DNA from: Isoetes taiwanensis | Taxonomy: Eukaryota > Streptophyta > Lycopodiopsida > Isoetales > Isoetaceae | Assembly (NCBI GenBank): GCA_021234155.1 | Contig: JAJEKV010000001.1 | Span: 451,736-515,735 of the forward strand | DNA length: 64,000 nt | Direction of reading: 5' to 3' | Shown: positions 55,219-64,000 of the stretch, piece after piece | Position numbering within the stretch: the stretch's first letter is position 1 | How the letters are laid out: the number at the start of each line of letters is the position of its first letter | The notes under the pieces: generated by a model | Database searches by the model: none | Told to the model about the DNA's origin: nothing | The model's input: only the letters and a program-made list of their open reading frames with translations | Translations under genes and position numbers: made by a program

Positions 55219-57001
55219 TGTGACGTCCCCTCCTCGTATACGGTGCACTCACCGCATACAAACATGAGTTCATCCCCCATACCAGCTCCATGCTAATACA
55301 GGGCCCTCCACATGACACTGCAACCGTGTCGGGTTCCAGTGGGAAGAGTGGAAGGGTCATTGCACCCCGTCTCCCTCAGGGCCTACCTAGCTGCGGAAGC
55401 GTAAACATACAGGTCAGTAGCACATACATCAACATCATGTGACCATCTCGAAGGATGGTCCTCCACATATCTGCATAGACAAAGATCAGCACATCACATA
55501 GGGGATCCTACCCAAGGCTCAGACTCAAGGGATGACTGACGGCTTGGTCTCCCGAGTTCATTGCGTATGAGAATTCATGGCAATGGATTTGGGCGGCATA
55601 TGAACATGGCTTAGGTTGTCCACTCCATCCGCCCCTCCCGGTGCACACTTTGCGAGTGGTGCGAAAAGTGTCGGGACTGATCAGAGCCAGCCGGGATGCA
55701 TAGCCAAGAGGGCTACTCCTGGGCTCATCTTCCCGGTTCGATGGGGGGTAGGGATCACTCCCTCCGAGAGATCTACATCTTTGACTCAAGGTGACTAGAG
55801 GGCCACCGCCTCAGATTCGATTTGAACCCCTTTGGAAGGTCAACACCACCCACGGTGTCGAGCCCATGCCTTGCCCGCACGCAGTGGCAAGCCATTGGAC
55901 CTAGTCACAATGGTTCCCGGTAGGCCTTACACACCAGAGGAACCGTTCAAGAGTCAGAACATGAACCTCCTTCTCAGCCAGTCTGGCCCCTTCACCCACA
56001 TCCCGGTGTGGCTCTTGTGCCAGGCGAATCTACGGTGTGCTAGAGGCTACTCTAGGAGCATCAACTACAAAGCTTTAGGTCTCTACCCCCCTTCCCAATA
56101 CAAGGAGTTCATAGAGGTACATCATCCATATACTTCACAGAGAACTAAAGAACTAGATCTAATCTACAACATAGAGTTAGGTTCTTTAGTTAGAATCTGT
56201 TATCTAGAGATCTAGAGGGCTGCTATGGGCAATTTAATAGGCTAAACCTACTGATTCTATGACTAAAATAGGGTTTAGACTATCTAATTGGCCAAATACC
56301 TGATCCTTGAGGGGCTCCTCCGACTGAGCTCGACCATCCTATTTGAGGCCTTTCGAATCAAGGGAAACTAAGGATGCAATTCTCCGAGCAGAGTGCGGGA
56401 TGCGGTTTTAATTTTGTTGAGGCAGCCAAAACAGGAGTTCAAGCCCTAAAATCGAAAATTGGGCTAGTTAGGGTTTCCTACCCTATATAGACAAGGGGTT
56501 GGCTAGGGTTTCCAATTATCCCCTTTGGCATGTGGGATATTGGAAATGGGCCCACTTGCCTTTAAGGGCTAGGTGGCCAAATGTGCACACATGGAAATGT
56601 GTGCCCACATTAATGTGTACATTGGAAAATGTGCACATTAATTGCACCTATGGGTGTGGCCCACTTGGATTGAAGTGTCCACTTGGAAATGTGCCCGGGG
56701 GTTTCACCCTAGGCATATGGGGATACCACATCTGCGTGCAAGGGGTCAGGAGAAAACCCTCAGATATCACGACTTTTTGGAGGTGGAAAAAACCCTACAT
56801 CGTAAATAGGAAAAGCCGGTTTCAAGCCCCTTCCGTAGATGTACTTTCGGACTATCCTAATTTTTACATACCCCTACCCGATCTTGTACTTGAGTTTGTG
56901 CTTGTGCACCCTACCCCTATGTACAGAATAAATAAAATTTCAAAATGTTTTTAATTGGCATTTCTCGCATCTCGGTCTCGCATTTCCCTGGGGTTCTTAC
57001 A
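55219..57001 (+). mobile_element. Ty3-gypsy-type LTR (solo or remnant)
   Basis: The segment begins TGTGACGTCCCC and ends GGGGTTCTTACA; these ends are imperfect inverted repeats of each other, as LTR ends are. A polyadenylation-type AATAAATAAA lies at about 56,928. An inverted repeat, ATTAATGTGTACATT then GGAA then AATGTGCACATTAAT, lies at about 56,610. A GCCCGGGGGTTTCACC string near 56,695 is shared with the chromovirus LTR at 60.7 kb. No internal polymerase region adjoins it and the flanking 5-mers (TAGTT, TGCAT) do not match, so it is either an old solo LTR or its edges are misplaced. Confidence 0.5.
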
Positions 57002-58230
57002 TGCATGCGACATTACAAGCGTACTTCTAAGGAGCCTTTGCAAATTATGAACACGTATTTAGGAGCCCTTGCAAAGACATGTGAGTGCCATTCTCTGGAT
57101 TCCAGAATACAAAAAGCTACTACCAAGGGAACCAGTTAGTTGCATATCCCCATCATTAGCAAATCTTACTCGCACAAGCAAAGCCATATAGCAGTTGCCA
57201 TGAGCTCCTTTCTAGAATCCTTAGACATGGCTAAGCCGTTCTTTATAGATCATAACATGGCCCCTTGCCTCAGTGCACTACCATGATTATTTGTTCCTGC
57301 AATAATACAAATGAGAAAACGAATCCACACTGATATTACGAAACATCGTTGTATGCACATGTACCTTTGCCTTCAACCTCGAGATTGCAAACCACGCATA
57401 AGCATGTCATCAGTGGCGAAGGCATGTGGAAAGACATAGAAATACTAAAAGAATTAAAATTGAGTGGACTACGAATAACACATCAAGATACAGCTCTTTC
57501 CTTAATAAGAAGCTTGTTTCTAACTCTCAAAACTATAAGGTGTAGATATTAAAAGAATGATACACCTTCTGCAAAAGGAAAGATAAGAAAAACATGGATG
57601 TTCTTTTTCATTCCCACAAGCATAGTCATAGTTGTGTCTGCACAAGTAAATTTTATGCTGGTCGGTCCATTCATTTAGATCAAGAATGATCCCAGCTTTT
57701 GCTAGAAATTATGAGGATGCTTGAAGGTGGATTTATTATTTTCTAAAGAAGCCTGGACTGGCAAGAACAAACTAGTGCATTTCTTCTATGGAAGGACTGC
57801 TAATGTAAAGTAAATGAGCAATTCAATTGCATTATACCTCCTTACTAGCATCTCTCACACAGCCATTTGTTTCATCTAACAACTTTAACACCAGCCATAG
57901 ATAAACAAATAAGAGCTCATTGACATAGAAAGGAGCTTTCATTATAGTTTATAATTGAGACCTTACATGAAGAATAATAATTCTTTGCAAATCTAACCCT
58001 TTGGATAAACAGGTTGTTGGAATTACTGGACAATATCACCAGCAGCTCAAACTTTTCTTTTTGAAGACTCCCCTGCTCCAGATGCATGGACCCAATGCAA
58101 CGCCTCTTGAGTTACCTAGATAGACTCAAGCAGTCTTTTCCTTGTGTGAACTCACAACAAAAACATATCTAGTCGATCTCCTTGCTGCTTATAGCCGCAT
58201 CTGAATGATTCGGATAATCTTCTTCAACTA
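57002..58230. other. Intergenic or intronic sequence left of the spliced gene
   Basis: AT-rich, no confident exon. A minus-strand piece near 57,060-57,140 (CILESREWHSHVFARAPK) could be a further 3' exon but has no supporting splice pair. Confidence 0.35.
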
Positions 58231-60076
58231 TCATAGGTTATATTCATCACAAATTCGACCTTCAAAAATTCCCTTCTCTCTGGTCCGGCCTACTGGACAG
58301 CCTTGCTGTCCAACAACCATTATAGCAGAATCAATGAGTTCAATATCACTAGAATTTCTGCAGCTTGCAGCATGACCGATCATGGAGACATCAGTTTCAT
58401 AGAGTCTGCTACTTGAGCTTCTAAAAAAACACCAGCTTAAGCCATCGCACGAAATTAAAACAAACAAACAAAGAACATATTCCACTACCTGAAATCACTT
58501 GATGTCTACCACTACTTCGTAATGAAAACCCGGTTGATGAAACTGCAGGCAAACTTCCATGTCCAGAAAATCCAGGTGGAGCAATTAAACGACTTCTTGA
58601 TGAGCAAACTGAAGGTTCTGGAGTAGAAAAGCCCCTTGAAGTCCTTGTCTCCAACTGATCCAGGGCAATAGCTGCTTGCCGACTGCCACCCAATCCAATT
58701 TTGTAATAATTAAAATCATCGCCTGAGGAATTAAAGCTTTCAAAGTTATAAGAATTTTCGTCAAAGGAAAAAACTTTAGTCACTTATGCAGTTGCATATG
58801 CAGAATCAAGTCTTTTTTCTTTTTGCATAACAACATCAGTTAACCTTGAATCCATAATGCTAGCTAAAATATATGATAATGCTAGCCAAGACAACTGGAA
58901 ATTTGCATGTCGTTCATAAAACAGCCAACATGCACACAGCTATCAATGCTAACTTCAACGGACTCTGCAGACACTACTGATGATGTATGTTGCAGCTATT
59001 CCATGTGACAAACGTTATACCTTACCATATACTACAAATATATATGTTCCAGCATTCAATTCTGTCATTTCACATGGTTGCAGGCCATCCAGCCTTTTGA
59101 AGAAAGCAACATCTAGATCTTGAATCATAGCAAGCTGAAATAAAGCAAATTGATGTCCAACTCACAGATGCACAGAAGCAAATTCGCAAGGCAAGAGATC
59201 AGTTTCTTCTTAACTAACCTGTGCATGTAACAACTGGCTTGACACTGGCATATTTATGAAGAGCCTTAATGCATTGATCACGCTCGAAACCTGAATAGAA
59301 GACTGCACATAAGAGTAAACAGATTGTGGAGCTCTATTAGGAGCTGGCACTGCAATAACCGCCCATAAAAGTATATGCTCATTCAATCTCTGGATAAAAT
59401 TGTGTTGTTGGTATTCTGACGCCATAGATAATATCATGTTGGAAAAATACATTAGCATCAGAGAAACTGATTTTAGACTGGCACATCACCTTTTAGACCG
59501 TTTTGTGGAAATGTTGTTACAGAACCAAACTTGTTCCTAGAAGAATGTGAATATATTTAGTGCAACATCATATAATGCCACAACATTACAACTCAAAAGC
59601 TACGAAGTCCATAGGAAAATTAATTTTCAAAGATTGGATAGATACATACGAAGTTCAAACCGAGATAGCAACAAAGCAACGGTGACTCTTTTTCTAACAG
59701 ATTTTCTAACAGAAACTTCAGCTATAAACTGAGCTGAGTGCACTAAGTTGAAAATTGCTGCACTTCTTCCAGCATAAAGAGCAATTATGGCAATGTCATG
59801 AGAAGCAGAAGTTTTACCTGCTATGTTGTTGACAAAATCGTTGCATTATCCGAGCCACATGATCTTTTGCAACCTTGGAATGCATTATTCGACTCGCAGG
59901 AGCTTTCGCTGGCCCAAAAGCGGCATTCCTTCTGTTAACATATATGTGACAGAATATCAGTGAAAAGCAAAGCAATGGAAATGGCCACCTTCTGCCAGAA
60001 CTTTCCTTGCACATTCTGTCAAAAATAACAAACCCTCCCTTCAGCTGGGTGCGAATGCTTGCTGGGCGAGTTCCAA
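58231..60076 (-). CDS. Spliced gene, at least five exons, function unknown
   Basis: Canonical GT-AG borders on the minus strand give these exons: 60,076-59,818 (after ATTGTTTGCAG; ends CATAGCAG/GTAAAA; MHSKVAKDHVARIMQRFCQQ; may hold one more short intron); about 59,415-59,219 (NFIQRLNEHILLWAVIAVPA; ends GCACAG/GTTAGT); 59,134-59,026 (after TTTATTTCAG; IQDLDVAFFKRLDGLQPCEM, then TYIFVVYG; ends ATATG/GTAAGG); about 58,782-58,489 (TRTSRGFSTPEPSVCSSRSR then LIAPPGFSGHG; ends TTTCAG/GTAGTG); 58,420 to the stop at 58,231 (after TTTTTTTAG; DIELIDSAIMVVGQ). All exons checked are free of stops, so the gene may be live. The APPGFS motif and the last exon faintly recall plant NOT4-like C-termini, but I would not assign it. 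The 5' end is not defined. Confidence 0.55.
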
Positions 60077-60599
60077 CTGCAAACAATACCTATCTGCATA
60101 TCATTTGTACCATCGCCATGAAAATTTGTGCAATCGCCAGCCCATCCCATAGCTGGAGCTTAAAATTTAACAGTAAGATGATTCGGGCTTTAATACATGG
60201 CCGGGGCATGCTGGCATCTGGGCCGTATGATGAACTGTATGAAGAGATGCCTCCTCAAGAGCCGCTGGAGCCATGTCAGAAAAGCAAGAGCAACGACTTG
60301 AAATACCTTTGGATCAAAGCCTACCGCCATCAAAAAAGAGATCGATTGTTAGAGTCGTTGTTGCCGATCTCGACAGAGCAAAAGCGACCATGAGCGCAAC
60401 AACAATTTGAGCATTTTTCTCATAAAGCCCCGGCCTCAAAGCAGATATTCATGCTAAGAAGAGGGCAAACCAATATGAACAGGATCCTGAGTTCTTCTAG
60501 CAAATCACTCTACGATTTAAGAACCTTGCGACTTCAATTCTGATGGCGCCTCGGTTCTTCAGAGCATTCCGAGTAGGCCCTAACGTAGCATACGGATCG
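60077..60599. other. Upstream region of the spliced gene
   Basis: It probably contains the 5' exons, introns or promoter of the minus-strand gene. A plus-strand frame of 128 codons (60,007-60,393) mostly mirrors these and is not supported. Confidence 0.3.
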
Positions 60600-60958
60600 G
60601 ACCTTCCCGCCCAACTCCCCCTTCTCGACCACCTGCGGGAAGAATGGTGGTCGACCGTATGAAAGACCAGTCCGTATACGGACGTTTCGAATTTGAAAAA
60701 ACCCCTATCCAGTCACGCACTTGGGTCATACGTGTACAACAAGGTGAAACCCCCGGGGAAATGTGTGCTCCATTAATGTGTACATTGGAAAATGTGCACA
60801 TTAATAGTTGCACATATTTCTCGCACATACCCCTAGGGCCCACTCGCTTTTTCGGCAAGCACTACGCGTACCGCATTAATTTGGAGGGCGGTACGCAGCG
60901 GAACGAGGCAAGGCGGTGATATCGTCCTAGGGCGTATAATCGTCTTTGGAATGTCACA
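60600..60958 (-). mobile_element. 3' LTR start of the chromovirus
   Basis: On the minus strand the LTR starts TGTGACATTCC at 60,958, directly after a purine tract (GGTGGGGAGAA, complement of about 60,959-60,969) that serves as the polypurine tract. It carries the ATTAATGTGCACATT hairpin and CCGGGGGTTTCACC shared with the LTR at 55.2-57.0 kb. Its far end could not be fixed, so the left coordinate is approximate. Confidence 0.55.
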
Positions 60959-60969
60959 TTCTCCCCACC

Positions 60970-61807
60970 TTGAAATGATGTCGCTGCGGCAGCTCATTGG
61001 GTCTCCCCACCTTGGGATCAACCTAACGCAACAACTTGATACATACGATCGCTACTATAATTCCTACACATTTATTAAAATTACCTTAAGGTAATATTTT
61101 TATGACATTATCACATCATTATATTATGAAATAACTTATCAATTCACAACATTACTAAACAGATTACTCCAAAATTCACTTAACATTACGATTAAGTTTA
61201 TCAAAATTTTAAAATTACGTCCGAGGTACTCTTCATTCCTTGCAACACATTCCAACAAAAATTTTGTGTTGCAAGTCTTTCGTAGCTTCGACCTCCTTGC
61301 CCTCCGAGCTTTTAATCGGCTTGCGTGTCGACACTACACGTTAGTATCATTTAATTATTAATAAAATTTTGGTTATATGGTGACCACCCACCTATCTACA
61401 TGGATGCATGGCTAATCTCCGCCGTAGGAAGAGGGTGAATCTTCCATTATGGCAGCGGAGCGGCCTATATGCCTATATGCCGCTCATGCCTACACCTCTA
61501 GTTGCCAAGTGGAGGATATCCTTCGCGTGGGGGCGTGAAGGATAGATTCCTCCTATCAAAGCATATATGGGGCTAAAGGTGCTTTTCCCTATCAATGCAT
61601 TCCTTCATGACCTCCTTTCTCGAGGTCGTCTACTTCCGTGGGGACAGAAGTAGACTTTCTAATCTACCTTCCACTGCTAAAGCGGAAACGCTGGGTCATG
61701 CCTACATTGACATTACACCGCCCTAGAGATCACCGTAGTGGTCCCATCGCCGGTAACAACGCATGCGACCCATACTAGGCATAGGTTGCATGCGGGATTA
61801 ATCTTAA
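60970..61807 (-). other. Chromovirus 3' non-coding region
   Basis: Sequence between the polymerase stop and the polypurine tract. CCACCTTG strings repeat at 60,965 and 61,006. No additional gene seen. Confidence 0.4.
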
Positions 61808-64000
61808 CTACACAAGAATTAACCTACACAAATCGACATGCCTGAGGCGATTTCTTGAGGAGATGACCTTGCTAGCCCCATTGCTCCATAAAACTGTGGA
61901 TCTTTGCTTTACTAGATCTTTCTTAAGTACCCACGTCGCGTCTTCCAGCGGTAAGTGTTTCCACTTGACCAAATCTTTGGAGGAATTTCGATCTCCTCGT
62001 TTTCTTGAAAGCTTTATCAAGAATCAATTCGAACTATTTCGGTTGTTCCTCCGTCATTTCCAACAACGTTGGAGAATCCAAGACTTCGTGCGGATTTGGA
62101 GTATGCTTCTTCAACGAGACTCACGTGGAAGACCTTATGAATCTTTAGGTGTCTTTGGCAAGTCTAACTTGTAGGATTGACTACCTACTCTCTTGACTAT
62201 TCCGAAGGTCCAGCCCACCTTGGAGCAAGCTTCTTGCAATTGCCGATCCCGAGCCGCGGCTTCACCTTGATCTTGAGCCAAACATCATCTCCAACTTTGA
62301 ACTCTCTTATCGCTCGATGCTTGTCGGCGATGCTCTTCGACGACTTCTTCTTTGCTAGCGGATAACCTCGAACTTCTTCCACAAGCTGCTTTGATATCGG
62401 CCAACATCCTGGCGCGAAACTTCCACTTTTGACGGGGGTTGTGCCAAGTATCTAGGTTAGGCAATCGATAGCCAGAATTGATCATAAACGGCGACATTTG
62501 GGATGATTCCCTGCTTGGTGCTATTGTATGCAAACTCCACCAAGTGAATAAATTCTTCCCACATACTTTGCTTATTCCGCACATAGTTTCGTAGCATGTC
62601 CTCTAAAATCCTGTTGGTCCACTCCGTCCGGCCATCCGCCTCGAGGATGATATGCCGTGCTCATGGATAGCTTAAATGCGGATTGTCGCCAAAGAGGTCT
62701 TGCCAAAAGGCGCCATGAACTTTGGATCCTCGTCGGAGATGATCTCCCTTGGCATGCCATGAAGCTCGAAGATCTCTTTGGTGAAGAGCTTTTCTTTGTA
62801 TCCATAGTCAGATCTGTGGTCCGCAAGGCACAAAATGTGCCATCTTAGACAACTTGTCGACCACTACCATCAAGGCATCCTTCCCTCTTGCTGTCCTTGG
62901 GAGTCCCGTGATGAAATCCATGCTAATCACCTCCCACTTAGCGTTTGGCACCGCTTAATGGCTCTAAAGCTCACGGAATTGAAGCTGCTCCGCTTTGGTC
63001 TGCGACATAGCCGGCATTCCTTGATGTAGCGAGCTACTTGCTTCTTCATTCCCGGCCAATAATTGGCTGCTGCGACTTTGAAATATGTTTTCATGAATCC
63101 CGCATGGCCAGCTATTGGGCTGTTGCAGCGTGTCGTGGAGGATCAATTTCCTTACACCCGATGATTGAATGCACGCACAACTTGTTCTTATGGTATAACA
63201 GTTGCCTTCCTTCTTAAAATGCTTAAAGGCTTCCGCTCTTTATCTCATTTCTAGCCTCCCTAGAGACTTGCCCATACTTCCTTGAAATCCACGTCCGTTG
63301 GCAAGGACTCTTCAATCCTCTTACCAAAGTCATTTGGATATCGCCGAAATTGCATTGCAATGCACTCTAGTTGTCGAGGGGATGCCTTGAAAGCGCATCC
63401 GCTACCACATTGAGCTTCCCGGCTTGTAGACTATATCAAAGTCGTACTCTTCAAGGAACTCCATCCACCTTCTCTGCCTCGGGTTGAGGTGTGGTTCGCG
63501 TGAATACATATTGGAGGCTCACGGTGGTGCAGTATCCAAGCTGGAACTTCCTTCCCAAATGGTAGTGCCTCCAAATTCTTAATGCTCGACAACCCGCAAG
63601 CAATTCACGATCGCGTGCGTTGGGTAAGCCAAGGCGTCGTTCATCTTCCGGAATCATACGCTACCACGCGCTCTTCTTGCATAAGCACCGCAATTTTTGA
63701 GCTATCTTTTCGGCGTCCGTCGCTACAAGCTTATCTTTTTCCCGGTCCGCAGAGGTTAAGACTGGGGCTGTTGTTAAAGCTTCCTTCAACAATTCAAACC
63801 CTGCTTGGGCTTTCTTGTGCCAATGCTCGCCCAATCTTTCACTTTTCTGCGCGCGTCAAGTCACGTTAACGGGGCTGCTATCTTAGCAAAGTTCTTCACG
63901 AACTTCCTGTAGTACCCTGCTAGGCCGAGGAAACTTCTGACTTCATGCACATTCTTCGGCGCCGGCCACTGAATGACGGCTTCAATCTTTGCAGGATCCG
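61808..64000 (-). mobile_element. Ty3-gypsy chromovirus polymerase, frameshifted, runs off the right edge
   Basis: Reading leftwards from the edge: end of RT ([20 protein letters not shown] then [19 protein letters not shown]); RNase H (HKKAQAGFELLKEAL; KLNVVADALSRHPLDN at about 63,370-63,420); integrase (GMPREIISDEDPKF near 62,740-62,770; LAPRWAGPF and KRVGSQSYKLDLP near 62,150-62,240); and a C-terminal chromodomain (LVKWKHLPLEDATW near 61,920-61,960). Many stops and frame changes break the reading, so it is dead. The chromodomain after integrase places it among chromoviruses. Gag, protease and the catalytic RT half lie beyond 64,000. Confidence 0.92.

Noticed and set aside
1-64000. CRISPR array or prokaryotic operon
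   Set aside because: No regular spacer-repeat structure; introns, retroelements and Helitrons show a plant nuclear context. The short tandem repeats (29, 36 and 43 bp) have no spacers.

Overview
This window is gene-poor, repeat-dense land-plant nuclear DNA. The evidence is the mix of mobile elements: Ty1-copia and chromodomain Ty3-gypsy polymerase remains, a CACTA terminus, Helitrons ending in hairpin plus CTAG, and a pogo-like transposase. GT-AG introns and many AAACCCTA-type strings agree with this. I cannot name the species; a large-genome non-seed plant (fern, lycophyte or bryophyte) is only a guess. Nearly all open frames in the satellite and polypurine regions are non-coding.

Layout. 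1-12.8 kb: a ~1.03 kb GC-rich satellite, about 11 monomers, then two decayed copies with spacers. 13.2-14.0 kb: a pyrimidine tract. 14.2-16.5 kb: a ~100 bp tandem repeat and pseudogene scraps, including one NB-ARC-like piece. 16.77-19.45 kb: a broken multi-exon gene whose first 1.5 kb recurs at 52.69-54.22 kb. 19.6-20.06 kb: a CpG/ACGT-rich block, with a relative at 49.8-50.35 kb. 20.1-25.2 kb: two copia relics around a terminal-inverted-repeat element and other repeats.

25.7-36.66 kb is a nested stack. A third copia relic is split by an 8.5 kb pogo-like element (TA duplication). That element is itself split by a 3.9 kb element with unusual palindromic subterminal arrays. The same copia relic is split again by a Helitron. 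The intact second copia relic shows the uninterrupted order. The pogo-like element carries a decayed transposase and two short genes with good splice and promoter signals.

36.6-39.6 kb holds the best-preserved protein gene: a single-exon secreted or membrane protein whose 5' end is tandemly duplicated and whose last codons lie in transposon sequence. 39.8-48.8 kb is a Helitron cluster of one family, related to the Helitron at 34.5 kb. Three members carry 1.7-1.8 kb of almost pure purine satellite. One carries a spliced gene fragment.

From 48.8 kb come a CACTA end, microsatellites, a pseudogenised SNF2/RAD5-type ATPase fragment, the second copy of the duplicated segment, a solo-type LTR (55.2-57.0 kb), a spliced minus-strand gene of unknown function (58.2-60.1 kb), and the 3' part of a chromovirus that runs off the right edge (60.6-64.0 kb).

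The most unusual observations are the Helitron family with polypurine cargo and common terminal hairpins, and the palindrome-array element at 26.2-30.1 kb. Repeat copies also differ from each other largely by small indels near CG dinucleotides, which may be a sequencing artefact.
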